Assembly: GCF_947623445.1 (NCBI RefSeq)
Contig: NC_135248.1
Coordinates: forward strand, 3,472,977 to 3,536,976
DNA from: Clavelina lepadiformis
Lineage: Eukaryota > Chordata > Ascidiacea > Aplousobranchia > Clavelinidae
DNA length: 64,000 nt
Direction: 5' to 3'
The position numbers were made by a program, and so were the translations under genes. The notes beneath the pieces are model-generated. The model saw only the letters and a program-made list of their open reading frames with translations. It did not search any database and was not told the DNA's origin. Of the stretch, positions 39,841 to 53,400 are shown piece by piece; the stretch's first letter is position 1; every line of letters begins with the position of its first letter.

Positions 39841-42045
39841 CTTTAATAAGTTTTAAAGGTTTAATATCTGTTGTAAGTTGACATTCAGTTTAGATACAAT
39901 GCCATAAATATGACTAGGGCAGATCAATCAAAGATGCTGCATCTTGTGAAGAAACCTAACATTGCACGAAATTTCTAAACAAATGAATCTATAACAAGAG
40001 CTGTAAACCAATAACTGAATAAATACTGTAAACCAATAACTGAATATAACAAAATAAAATTTTTATTTGAAATTGGTTCAAAACATTTTTACTAGAAGTG
40101 TAGATTAACTATCAACTGCTTCAGAATTTTTAGAAAATTATGAAGAATTTCAAAAGCAAAAATACCTTGTCTTCCGTGGTTCATTGCTAAATCTCACTGG
40201 TTAGACGGTTTACATTCTATTTAAGCCAACTACTTCGATAAACAATTCAATTAAAAATCTCGGTAAAATGTCAACATCAGTGCTGTGCCTCATGTGAAAC
40301 TGCCGGCCAAGCATCGCTTTTTAACAAAAATGTCAACAACAATAATGACTCATGGCGTTAATCATTTTTTGAGAAATTTGACACAATTTCCTGTTTCCAC
40401 TGATTGCGATTAGAGCATTTAAAGCACTGCAGTACAAACCCTATATTTTGGTTTACATACAATCAGGTTAATTTACCATGGCAGTGTAAAAGCTTTATCA
40501 ATCAATTTTCCAAAACCAAGCAAATAAACTTCCCTGGGCTAAAATATAATAAAATATAAATGCTATACTTTTAATTGCAAAATAATTTTACTTGATTCGT
40601 ACCATTGCTATGTACGAGAACTTCACCGTTAGTCACAACATTTAAGACAATTTACAACGTAATGTATAAAACTTGGTCAATCTCAACTACTAAAACAGCT
40701 CAATGAAGACTGTGACTATTAGCAACAGCATGTATTTCATCAATTTATAAAAATGCAATCATATAACTGTAATTATATCATGCATTACAGAGCAAATTGT
40801 TGACTTTGTACGAAACAGCAAACTAAATTCACATATGTGTTAGAAAAAGTAGGTTTGTTGCTAAAGAGAATATTGTACAAACTAAATGTAAACCTCCAAA
40901 TAAAAAATGTTGAATTTCAAGCACCTGTTCTCTTACAATATTAACCTGATTGGCAAAAAAAGTGAAGGTTGGTAATAATAATAGTAGTATAATAATAATA
41001 ATAGTAATAATAACTGGTAATAATCGATTAACAAAACTAGACACGATGACCATATAAATTCCAGAAAATCGTTTACTTGGCAATCTGTTTCATTTTTCAT
41101 TAAAAAATCTTATCTTGACTAGATTTTATTCACTAATGTAATGACAAACATAGAATGGCTTGACAAACTGATTTAACGAAATGTTTATAGCTTGACATGA
41201 GAAAAGATCAAATAATTTACCAAACACACAAATGTTTGTGTCTCATCCTGAGACACTGAACATGTCATACAAAAAGACTAACTGAGCCTAAATGTAGCAA
41301 ATAGAACAATAGCCGGTACAAAAATGTGACACTATTTTAGCGTTTTTCAGAAACTGATGTGATACATTCATAAAAAGATTTATCTAAAACAGCACACATG
41401 TTAAAAACTACATACAAAGCTATGAACATTGCAATAGAATGAAGTATGATGGTGTACATTAGAGACCAAATCAACATGTAAACTGTGTAAACACATAGCA
41501 AGTAAGAGAGATTGGCATATCTGTAATGATATTAATTCTCAACGTGTCACACAAAATGTTTCGTTTTAAAATTATTACAAAAAATTCAAATCTAACTATA
41601 CTGAGGTCGGTAAAATGTTTAAAAGTGCTTTTTCCAAACACTGAGAGGGTGAGAAAAGAAAACACGACTTTTTCAAAGGATAAAAAAATAAAATGAAATA
41701 CTCTATTCTAATAAATCCATTATTGCATTGCCTGAGATTACAAAAACTTGCATATACCTCGTACATTAATTGTATTAGAATGATCATTGAAATACAGTAG
41801 CCCGAAACAGGACAGAACTTAGATGAATATGACTTTGCCACCATGCAAATAGTTTGTGAAGCTGAAAAATGTCTGTTTTTTATAAGAAAAGTATGATATT
41901 GTGTATGCAAACTGTTATATTTTGTGACTAATTTGTAAAAAAGTAATAATGCTATCATTGCTGGCCTAATCAAAAAATCAAGACTTTGATATGCATCATA
42001 AGGTTCAAAGTACAAGGTATCAAAATGCTTGACATGAAGTCTTGA
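39841..42045. other. Spacer between transporters A and B
   Basis: Upstream flank of A and downstream flank of B. It holds an AAT-rich simple repeat and, from about 41.6 kb, sequence similar to 50.2-50.5 kb downstream of gene C. No gene supported. Confidence 0.45.
40975..41030. repeat. AAT-type simple repeat
   Basis: Irregular AAT/AGT trinucleotide run. It produces a spurious hydrophobic open frame on the minus strand. Confidence 0.8.
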
Positions 42046-45000
42046 TCAAGTTTTTCTATTGGCAGAATCTGACATCACGGACCCATTATCCCTGCAATTT
42101 TGTAAAAGTAGTTACCTGTGAAGTTGAATAATATAAAAAGGTACTGAACAAACTTAATTAAAAACACTGAACAAACAGAATTGTTACTTTTGTTAACAAC
42201 TGTTATTTGTTTACTGCAAGCAAAGCAAATAAAACTCAATGCCGCATACTATCAAGGGAAATTGTGCTTACCAGCAATAAAATATAAGGTCAAAGTACAA
42301 TTGTAGCATTTTAATGAAATTGTGATAAATATGAGAACAATATTTGTAAGTATGATAGCATGAATTTTGACATGAATTTTGTAAGTATGATAGCAAATTT
42401 TAAACTATTACGATGACTATGACTTACTCTGAACCAGTCATTTTTTGAATTCTTTCTTTTGTTGAAATGTTTAATTGGCTGTCTTTGACTACATCAACAA
42501 AGTATAATATGATGTTGAAAACCACAGCAACTGAAAATACAAGCAATGGTTTGCATACTTTTAAATGCTAGTTTTTATCACCAAAAAGACGTTAAGCAGT
42601 ATAAAATACATCAAATTATACCAATTTATAAGTCAAAATTTATCTATTGGCATTGTCATCAGCCATTTTTACATGCCACATGAAACGTTACAGCATTATC
42701 ATCAACATTGTACTGTTAGAGAATAACGCATTGTGCTAACAATGCATACTAATCCCATTATTCGACACATCACAAAAGACAAACGTTTTAGACAATTATA
42801 TAGTTTTATCCAGGATCTTCGTATAGTCAAGAGTATATATACGGTATGGCATTTAGTGTTTTCTTTTGTCAAAACTTACTACTGGACCAAGCACAGAAAA
42901 AAATCCCAAACATAAAATAACCACCAGAGTCCACAATCAAACCAGAAATTTGTGCCATGACAGCTGCGCACAGGTTTAGAACAGATGCCATGCTAAATGT
43001 CATAAAAAGAAAATATTGAATTTAAAAGTAACCAACCAATAAACAACACAAACATATAATCATGTATCACTACTTACAAGCCATAAGCTGTTGTCAACTT
43101 GTGCAAAGGAACAATAAATGCGATTAGTGCATATAACGGAGAAGACCACAGAGAAATTGAAAATGAAAGAAGCACCTAAATTTCAAAAATAGCATGAGAA
43201 AAATGTCATAAAAAATCTGGTCAGTTTGGCACAATACAAAGTCTATGCCATTTGGCATAACGTACGTTTAACTAGAACTCTTTATTTAATTTTTTATTTA
43301 TTTTACTCCTGATATTTGACTTTTTATTCCATTGTATACATATCTTGTTAACTACATCAAATGTCAATTTCAGAATAACAAGAAACTTTTTTACAAAACT
43401 TTACCAATGTGCTTTATATAGTCATTTCATTGCAAACACTTGCCCAAATTAACAGTACCACAAACACATATTTTAACTAGATAAACAAACACACCACTCC
43501 TATCCAAGGTGTAAGATGTGTGAAAGTCAGTAGACACAGGCCAAGCATAGAAGAAACCATAGCTAAGAGAATCCAAAACACATGATATCCAGTGACATCC
43601 ACAATAAATCCGAGCAAGGGAGACATTGGTATTGCTAAGAAGGATATGAGACTAAAACAAAATTGTTCATATTAGTAAAGCAACACAGCGTATAGCAAAA
43701 TAGTGTAAGATTTTCTTTGGATAACCCTAAAATATTGTGATAATAAACATTAATCAAATTTGTAATGGTTCAAGTTGACTGAGTCACTTTTTTCCATGAC
43801 TGTGCTTAACTTGAATCATAAGTCTTAAATCGTTCCAAAATGAGTCTACCCAAAATGATTCGAGACACGCGATGAAAACTGTGACGGCAAAAAAGAGCTT
43901 TGAGGAAGAAAACTTCTTATTTTTCTACAAAATTAAATTAAATTAAAGGCATTGACCTGACTTGAACCAAGGACCTGTTTAAACGGACTCGACTTCATTC
44001 AAGTCACAGCTTAAATTGACTCGACTTGACTTGAGACAAAAAAAAATAATTTGGTTACATCTGGTAAAAAATAATGATACTGATGGAAAAGTGTCAAAAC
44101 AAACAAAAACACTCTAAAAAGTTGGCAAGAAATGACTAATAGTAGACAAACATTACAGGCCCAAGATTGTGCATAACCTACTGAATGATTTTACCTGTTT
44201 AAAGCATGGGAAGTTGCAGGAGACACACCAAACTTCTGTTCAAAGTAGACACTTTAAACAAGGAAAAATTCACTTAGGATTTAAACAATTATCCTGTGGG
44301 TCATCTATGCATTGTGAGTATATGAGTTATACAATACACCTTTTCTGTAGAATATCTACCAAAACACAAATCAGTAACATGCGTTAATTGTGATGACTTA
44401 CACTCCCAAACCAGTGAATGTTACAAGTGAAACATTAACAGAAAGACCTATGACGTAGATAATCCAAAGTTGGATAGGATATTTCTTAATATCAGCCAAA
44501 TGAATTTGAGCTCCATCATGCTTTTCACGATTTGTCAATTTTTCAGCTCTCTTGTCAAGATAAGCCAACACAATAGCACAAGTAAATGAAATGATGCAAG
44601 AAAAGGAGGCTGTTAAAAAATTTTACTTTCAACTTTCCATAAAGGCAAAAAATCTCTGTTAACACTCATTTCACTAATAGCTTCTACATAAATATAAAAA
44701 CATTCCCTTAAGACGTAGAGGCCAAAGCACAAAGCAAACACATTGCACACCTGAAATAAGCAGGAATGTATTTTTTTAAGTCTTAAATGCAGCAAAACTA
44801 AGCATAACCTAGCTAGTGTTAACTAGTTCCGTTAACAAAATGTATTAATACAGATGTGTACAATTCTACAGCATTCTTACAATGAGTCCATGATATTCAA
44901 AATGTAATAACTGAGCACTTGGATTTCACAGAGTAATGTCATGAATCAACTGTATTCAGCCTAATTTATTTTTAACCTAAAACTGGAAATTTAACAAAAA

Positions 45001-47295
45001 GGTTATTACTTATGATAAACGATAGTTACTTACCAATGAAAAGGGTAAGTCCCAATGTATCGCCAGGAAAATTTGTTCCGTCAACTGCATTGTAAAGTGG
45101 AAGCATTACATTCAAGTTAATTGTTTCAGCCTGAAAACATTATATCATATATGAAAATCATGTCCAAAGTAATGGCAACAAATTCAGTTAAGGAATATAT
45201 ATAGGCCTATATGTTGATATATAGAAAATATTACAGATACTATAAGGGGGTGTGCTTAAACCAGAAATAATACACTAAAACTCAAACAATGACACTTGAA
45301 ACATTTATCAATGCTAGGGATGTGAGAAATCCAAAACAAATCCGAATATTCCGCACAAACATTGACAATTTTTGTTATTCTCACAAATCCAAATTTGGCA
45401 AGCAAGTTTGGGCTGAATTCCTTATTACACGAAAACTAAGAATGACGCAGAAAAACGTTCAAGTTTTCATCTGTATTATCAACCATGAAAACAGATAAAT
45501 GTTTGCCAGAATTTTTATTTAAATCGTGTCAGCACAAAAACAGATTTTTTTGATTTTTTTATTCGCAATTTAACACATCCCTAATTAATACATTTATATT
45601 CATTAATGTGTAATTGCGTATCTGGTGGAAACTCACTATCATTCCCATACTCATTTGTAAACCAAAAACTAAACTGAGGTCACTGGTTTTAAACCACAGA
45701 ACTGAATATGTGGTCTGTACGATAGAAAGTGTCTCACACCCAACTCCAAATACAAATCGACCTGCATCCATTACCCACACCAACCTTACAGCTGCACCTG
45801 TTAAATGTTTAGTGGAAATTTTACTTAGTCAAAAAAGTGCAAAAAAGTCAAAAGTCAAGTTATGTCAATTGTTGTACATTTAAAGATAAATGTTTACAAA
45901 ACTTCCCGAAACACAAATCACTATTTACAAAATGTAAGCAGCTATCAAACTAGTCTAAACATGATTTTTGTACCTAAGGCAAAAATACAATGTCCAGCCA
46001 GAACAAGTCCTGCTAGAATAATACCACCCAATCTTACACCAATGTAACGATCGATCAAATATCCACCAATCAGACACATGATCCCATTTGGCCAAGAATA
46101 CCTAAAAATATAACAGAGCAAAAATCAACTCTTAACCCTTAAGCACGCTACGGTTACCAAACATAATCACCTAGCTGGGTCACTGGCGACTCGGCTCATA
46201 AATTTGCTTCATTGTTGGGTCATATTGGTTTATATACGTTTGGAAATGTTCATCTGGTTGTTAACGCAATACTATTTAACAACTTATTCAAAAATATTAT
46301 CAGTATTACTATGCTTCAAGTTTTTAATGGCAACTATAACCTTTTTCGAAATACAGCGAAATACTGAATTAACATTTTACAAAAACAAAAAAGCTACATA
46401 ACAATCGGATAATTACAAAACAGAGCGGACAAAGAAGTGTTTACAATCATGAGATGCAACAGAATGTTTTCATCAGTTATAAACAGAAATTACTCTGCAT
46501 AGTATGAGTACAGTCACGTGTTTGTCATCGGTACCTAGTGTCAAACCTAGTGGTAGTGCAGACCACCATATTCTTTTTCCTTTTTCTTTCTATCTGGGAC
46601 AGTTGATCTAATGAAAATATACCAGCAGGTAGCTGCTAAAAGTGTGTTCTGATATCTGAACTCTTTATCCAGCCTATGACGCCCCATATGAAGTAAAACT
46701 GAATTTAATATAGGAAAGATACTATTATATTCCTAACTGGGTTGCTGGAGACCGCATAGTTTTTGTAAACCTTTACATATTTCACAGAAATTAAAAGAAA
46801 CCATTGTTTGACATTGTAAAAGCTTCATAATGAAGTAGAAATTATAATAAAACCTTCTAAATCTTTCAAAAAATGTCCAAAAAATTACAAGCAAACAAAA
46901 ACAGTCTCGGGTTACTGGGGACCCACATATGTGTTTAAGGGTTAAACCAAATATGTTATATTATTTCTGAATTTTTGTACCAAGAATAAAGGCCCATAAA
47001 AGTTGCTTCATCGATATTAAGTTTTTCCACTATTTGGTCGTGTAATGCTGCTGGTGTGTCAGTGCAGAAACCTTGACCTGAAAACAATCAATTGTTTAAA
47101 AATAATTGAAGGTTGTCTGGCAAATTCACGATTTAGCATAATCTTACCAAAGCTTAAAAAAGACATCAGAGTAAGAATAACCATGCGATGAGCAAATCTT
47201 GTTGGATCACAAATTCCACAACTTTTTTGTTCTACTGTCACCAGACTTTCCTCACTGTCCTTTGAAAGCAGTGGTTTTCTTTCTTTTTCACTCAT
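42046..47295 (-). CDS. MFSD1: MFSD1-like transporter, paralogue B
   Basis: Exons, 5' to 3': 47148-47295, 46981-47077, 45974-46101, 45637-45797, 45034-45130, 44402-44609, 44195-44251, 43495-43651, 43078-43175, 42880-42992, 42428-42530, 42046-42091. With the 12th exon it is 470 aa; reading through at exon 11 would instead stop at 42424 (456 aa). Exons 1-10 match gene A in length exactly. The N-terminus has an ERKPLL acidic dileucine signal, as expected for lysosomal sorting, then CGICDPTRFAHRM. TM4 keeps glutamate (GVGCETL). Exon 12 encodes DNGSVMSDSANRKT and is supported by an aligned 46-nt exon in gene C. Closest relative is gene C. Transposons sit in the intron after exon 2 (piggyBac-like) and the intron after exon 4 (hAT-like). 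Role inferred from family: lysosomal or endosomal transport of small peptides. Confidence 0.9.
43770..44042. repeat. ACTCGACTTGACTTG-rich repeat in gene B intron
   Basis: Ends are rich in gact(c/t)gactt motifs, as in some miniature DNA elements. Exact borders and target duplication could not be set. Confidence 0.35.
45315..45583. mobile_element. hAT-like miniature element in gene B intron
   Basis: Exact 10-bp inverted ends TAGGGATGTG, flanked by 8-bp near-repeats (ATCAATGC at 45307-45314 and ATTAATAC at 45584-45591, 6 of 8 the same). Not seen in the matching intron of gene C. Confidence 0.6.
46136..46941. mobile_element. piggyBac-like non-autonomous element in gene B intron
   Basis: Flanked by TTAA on both sides (46132-46135 and 46942-46945), with inverted ends CCCTTAAGCAC and CCCTTAAACAC. 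Inside are GGGTCACTGG-type motifs near both ends. TTAA targets with CCC-starting ends are the piggyBac hallmark. The 806-bp element has no clear transposase. The matching intron of gene C (54602-54760) is only 159 bp and lacks it. Confidence 0.75.
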
Positions 47296-50200
47296 TTTAA
47301 GTAGCTAGGCCGGAGACTTACAATCACATAATACTTTGAATAAAAGTTTATTTAAAAATGAAGTGTTGTAACTTATATTTCAAGTCTCATTTAATCATTT
47401 CATTCATTTTATACTTTTCGCCTTAAATATGGGGCCGACAATTTGTGCTGACGCAGGTGGTCGCAAACATATTAGCAATCAGGATGATAATAGTCACAAT
47501 TAACACACACAAATCTGGCAAGGCCTCAAAGGCAAAAGCGTGCATTACAATAGTATAATGTAAAAGAATGCAATTTTAGCGTCAGCACGACCACGAAACT
47601 GTCTCAACCTCAATAGCCTCTTATACTTTTGTACATTAACACAAAACAGCTAACTTCGCTGCACCCAACGATGATGTTATGATCATGACATAGCACAACA
47701 TCAGTTTGGAGAATGTTAGAAAGTGAAAAATTACAAAATATCTTACTTTAATCATTGTAGTTATTGAAATAGTTTGTAATGAATAATCAAAGTGAACAGT
47801 AATGTCCACCCATTTGGAAAGTTAGCTGGATAAATGCACCAATAAGTTTGCATCCAAAGTTAGTCCTTCACCAAAATATCGTACAAACTTTCCAGTGAGA
47901 ATGTTTGTCATAGTTAGAGCCTTTCCAAGTCAAAGCAACCTTTTTGTTTGAGTGGTAAAAATTTTTGGGTCACCATAGTAAAATTTTGCCAATCACTGGT
48001 CTATGCTTACAATGAAAATCATCGATCTACTTTGACATTCTTTAATTGCCAGTGTCTGGGCATCGGATTGTACAGAATTCAGTCTGGTGAGTAGTATGTC
48101 AACTTTTTTACAGAAAAAAAACATTAAAAGATTGTGAGCTAGCTTTTATTTTACATTGCTTTCAAATGAATTGAAATGGGTTGCGGATTTATATTGTTAA
48201 GCATAGGCAACACAAAAAATCTTGTAATTCAAACAAAATGGCATGGCAAAAAGTTTTTATGTTGCATCATATTCTGGTCAGTTTGTAAAAATCATAAAAT
48301 TTTCTTCAAAAGAATTTAAACTATTTTGTCTCAGCTTAGCTTGAACTAATTCATACCAAATATCGCTTCAACCAATTACAATAAACCCACAACATACACT
48401 GTTTCAGAATTTTTTACTTTCTAACAATCTGTATTAAAGTGTTAGGCCTACCAATAACATGTTTATATCATGTGACTAACGACTATACCAGCCAAGTCTA
48501 CCCCTCTTAACTCCAAAGTATACTAGGCAAATTTTTTTTAACAAAAAATTGCAAAACTGAAATATACTCCACATTTCAAGAACACAAAGCATCAAGTTAT
48601 ACCGCTAAGATGACTATAAAACCATGGTCTACCGCTATTAACATGTATATTCACTAAACTCTGTAAACTGGAGGTAAACAATTTAGCTGGCACCATCAGG
48701 CCTCAGTCAACATTATCTTCTAGGAATCTAGGCTGTACTTGGGCATTGCACAGCTTTATTTAAAAAATGTACAACTTTACAAATGCTTTTTTCTCATAAA
48801 ATTTCACGCATCAGTCAACATTGACGCCTGAAAATCCTTTTGTGATGAGCTTGTTGTTTACCAATTTGGCTCGTTCTCTTTCTCGGGAAAGTACCATACT
48901 ACAAACCGAATTTGATTTGGTTAGATTGTTAGAAGGATAGATGAGATGGAACAGCAGTTGCGTCGTAAAGATGGCCTTGAACCAAGCCTATTTGCATTTT
49001 GAGTCAAGCCCATTTTAAATTTGAGCCTAAGGCTAGACTATGATTTAAAATGGGCTAAAATGGAAACAAAGTGTTTAAGGGATTTCACCGAAAGTAGGTC
49101 ACGCAGGCCGTTGTTATTGACAGGCGGTCAGGTTAGGATGAATTTACAAAAAGAAGATTTTAGCGATTTAAAGTTTATCAATTTAACTTAAGTTAAACTT
49201 AAAAGACACATTTAAGTTAAGATTAGGTTGATAGATTTCTGTGTTATAACATGTAAGATATAAGTTAATTTAGACTAACAAAAAAATGCGAAATAGCTTT
49301 GAAAATACGATTTCTATTTGGTGAAATGATGACATATGAATTAAAATTGGCTGAGCTCAAACTCATTCTTCAACTTCTTCCAACAACAACTTCCTTTCAG
49401 CGAGATTGTGCTGATAGCTTACCGTAGACGTCGGACTAGAAAAACAAATAGGAAACCTGGCTTTCTGAAATCCAGGGACTTTTTACGCTATTATCGATGG
49501 CCTTTGCAGACTTATTACTATTTTTCTGTATTTAAGCACCTCTCGTTTGCCCCACTCATCATATCCACGATCATTTGTTACATAAAAATAAACACAACTG
49601 AATTTTATTCACAGCTCGTGATTCGACCAAACTCATAAACGTTGCACTGCGCAAACGTGAAATAAATAGAAATACAAAGTGCAGCGAGTAAGATACGAAA
49701 TTTTTATACGAAGCGCAAACTAGATCAATAGCGCCAACCAACGTCAAGAGAATAATGTCTTAATGGGCGCTACACCATCTTTGCCAAGTGTTCCAATAAT
49801 CTCCACGAAAGGTCTGGCGGTAATATTTTTCATGGTGCAACATAATTTTTGTCTTGAGCCTGTTGGCTTCTCGGAAATATCAAAGTCATGATGTAGCTTA
49901 TGGCTCGCAGGACTCCACGGAACCAGAAAATGTCTATGCAACTTAAAACGCTGGTAAATGATTCATCACAATTGTTGAGCGTATTTTATTATTATCAACC
50001 TCACTTGGCTTATTCTGCTTACATGGCAAAAAGAAAACACGATTCAATACAAATATTTGAACCTGGCGTGATAAAGAAGCCAGCTTGGTGGACGAAATCT
50101 GTCAACACCATCCACTTCAAAAATTAACAAAAAGACTAAAAGCAGCCAAAGGAACAATAATTGATAAAAAAAAGTGATACCATTTTAACGTTTTCCCTAA

Positions 50201-50487
50201 GCGAACTGAAATTACAAAAGAAATTCATCTCAAACAACTCACACTTTAGAAGTGCTTTTCCTAAACACTGAAACGAGTGAAGAAAGAAAATATGTTTTTT
50301 ATAAATCATAAATTACTCTCCTCTAATAAAGCAATTATTGCACTGTCAGAGATTGTACAAAATTGCATAGATATTACTTGTTTTATAGTGATCATAAAAA
50401 TACAGTTGACCACAAAGTATCAGAACCTAGATGAATATGACTTTGCAATCATGCAAATAGTTAGCAAAGCTTGACATGAAGTCTTGA
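47296..50487. other. Spacer between transporters B and C
   Basis: 47.3-49.1 kb resembles 55.1-56.5 kb upstream of gene C, and 50.2-50.5 kb resembles 41.6-42.0 kb. About 49.1-50.2 kb is unique. Open frames at 49744-49941 and 49900-50127 overlap on opposite strands and I could not place either in a gene. The B and C start codons share an upstream TAG, ctacttaaa, ATG arrangement. Confidence 0.45.
47400..47595. repeat. Dispersed repeat, member 1 of inverted pair
   Basis: Reverse complement resembles 56584-56784 along its length, with blocks such as TTGAGGCCTTG, GCTAATATGTTTGCGACC and GCGTCAGCACAAA. GTGCTGACGC occurs near both ends in inverted orientation (47445-47454 and 47579-47588), as in a miniature element. 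Confidence 0.55.
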
Positions 50488-53400
50488 TCAATCTTCTTTA
50501 GTGGCAGAGTCTGAGATCACAGACTCGTTATCCCTGCAATTTTGTAAAAGTACTTACCTGTGAAGTTGAATAATATAAAAAGATACTAAACAAATTTAAT
50601 TAAAAACCCTGAACAAACAGAATTGTGACTTTTGTCAACAACTGTTATTTGTTTACTGCAAGCAAAGCAAATAAAACTCAATGCCACATACTTGAACAGG
50701 AAATTGTGCTTACCAATCATAAAATACAAGGTCAGAGTACAAATGTAACATTTTAATGAAATTGTGATAAAATTGAAAACAAAAGTTTAAAGAGACGTGA
50801 ATTTTGTAAGTACAATAGCAAATTTTAAACTATTCCCGAAAACATTATTTACCCTATATCAGATATTTTATGCATTCTTTCTTTGGCTGAAATGTTTAAT
50901 TGGCTGTCTTTGACAACATCAACAAAGTATAATATGATAGTGAAGATCATAGCCACTGTAAATACAAGGAATGGCTTTAACTACACGGTACAGTACATGC
51001 TTGCAAATGCTAGGTTTTACCAGCAAAAAAAGACAATTATTATCTATTCGCAACGTTATCCGCCATTTTTTACATGTCACATGAGACGGTGCAGTGCAGT
51101 GTAGCCCTGTACAGTTAGAGAACAATAAATGTACTACCTGTACATACTAATTCCATTATCCGATGTACTATAAAATAAAATGCCCCATGTTATGAGACTT
51201 GTCAAAGTACACCTTTTTATCCAACTTACTACTAGACCAAGCACAGACAAAAATCCCAAACATAAAGTAACCACCAGAGTCCACAATTAAACCAGAAATT
51301 TGTGCCATGACAGCTGCGCACAGGTTTAGAACAGATCCCATGCTAAAAGTCATAAAAATAAAATATTGAATTTAAAAGTAACCAACCAATCTAATACCCA
51401 ACACAAACATTGATAAATTTTGGTGAAGGAAAAAAAATCAACTTATTAAAATCTCAAAAAGTTAAATCGATCAGTTATCTATCAATACTTAACACAAACA
51501 TATAATCATGAATCAATACTTACAACCCATAAGCTGTTGCCAACTTGTGAAAAGGAACAATAAAAGCGATTAGCGCATATAAGGGAGAATACCATAAGGA
51601 AAATGAAAGTGAAAGCAGCACCTAAATTTCACAAATAACATCAGAATAATTCATCAGCCAGTTTGGTACAAAGCAAAGTAAATTCTATTTTGCATAATGA
51701 TTATTTAACTAGAACTACTTACTTAAGATGACTCTATTACTTCTATCGTGTTAACTATATTAAATTTAAATTTCTAAATAACTTATAACTTTTATGAAGT
51801 TTTTATAATGATATCTCTCCGGTTTTTTTATTTTTACATCAACACCAACCATTTTATTACCGCAGATTGGAACAGAAACATATTTTTATTATTAATTATT
51901 TAAACATACTGCGCCTATCCAAGGTGTGAGATGTGTAAAAGTCATAAAACCCAGGCCAAGCATACAAAAAACCATAGCTAAGAGTATCCAATACACATGA
52001 TATCCAGTGACATCCACAATAAATCCAAGCAAGGGAGGCATTGGTATTGCTAAGAAGTACAGCAAACTAGAAAAGATTGTAAGTATTGGAACAGAACAGA
52101 GGGCAAAACAGCATGAGATTTCATATTGACACTCGCAAAACATCATAAAACTAATAATGATGGAAAAGTGTCAAAAAAAACACAATCACTCTAAAATGTT
52201 GGCAAGAAATGACTTATAGTAGACAAACATTACTGGTCCAAATTTATGCATAACCTACTGAATGATTTTACCTGTTTAAAGCATGGGAAGTTGCAGGAGA
52301 CACACCAAACTTCTGTTCAAAGTAGGCACTTTAAACAAGGAAAAATAAATTTATTGATAATTTAGTGAAAAAAATATACAGTTTGTCAGCTATACATTGT
52401 GAGTATATAACTTATACAATACACCTTTTCTGTAGAATTTCTACCAAAACACAAATCAATAACATGCATTAATTGTGATGACTTACACTCCCAAACCAGT
52501 GAATGTTACAAGTGAAACATTAACTGCAAGGCCTATGACGTAGATAATCCAAATTTGTATAGGAAATTTCTTAATATCAGTCAAATGAATTTGAGTTCCA
52601 TCATGCTTTTCACGATTTGTCAATTTTTCAGCTCTCTTGTCAAGATAAGCCAACACAATAGCACAAGTAAATGAAATGATGCAAGAAAAGGATGCTATTA
52701 AAAAAAGTTTACTTTCTATGAGAGCAAACAATCTCTGTATATATGTATTTGATTAATAGCTTCTATTCCACAAAATTATAAAAACATTATTTAAAGACCG
52801 TAGGCCAAGAAGTGCAAAAATACCAAAGCAAACACGTTGCACAATTGATGTGAAAAATCGTAAATGTGTTAATTAAAAAAGCAGCAAAGCACATTTTGGT
52901 AAATGTTAAGTAGTTCCGTTAGCAAAATGTATTAGCAAAAATGTACACATCCATTTTTGCTTTGAGTCCATGATATTGGAATGTTTTGAGTGTTTGGATT
53001 TTACTGAGTGATGTGAAGTATTAACTAAACTCAAATAAAGGCCTAAACCTATCTATGAACGTACATTGGAAATGGTGCTGACAATAAGTGATTGATGGTA
53101 CTGATGATAAATGATAGTTACTTACCAATGAAAAGAGTAATTCCTAATGTATCGCCAGGAAAATTTGTTTCTGTAATTGCATTATAAATTGGAAGCTGAA
53201 CATTCAAGTTAATTGTTTCAGCCTGCAAACATCATATCATATATAAAATCATGTCTAAAAATGATGGTGACAATTTCACACAATAATATATTATATGATA
53301 CAAAATGTATCTAAAAAGGTACCATAATGGTATGTGCTTATGTCAGAAATGAAAAATGTCTCATAAAGAAACATTCATCAATACAGTCAGGCCTCATTAA

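Noticed and set aside
40829..41083. Hydrophobic 84-codon open frame on the minus strand
   Set aside because: The Ile/Leu run is produced by the AAT simple repeat at 40975-41030; no splice context.
49744..50127. Overlapping open frames on both strands between B and C
   Set aside because: One has an acceptor-like start, but no neighbouring exons, family motif or phase partner could be found; possibly old transposon sequence.
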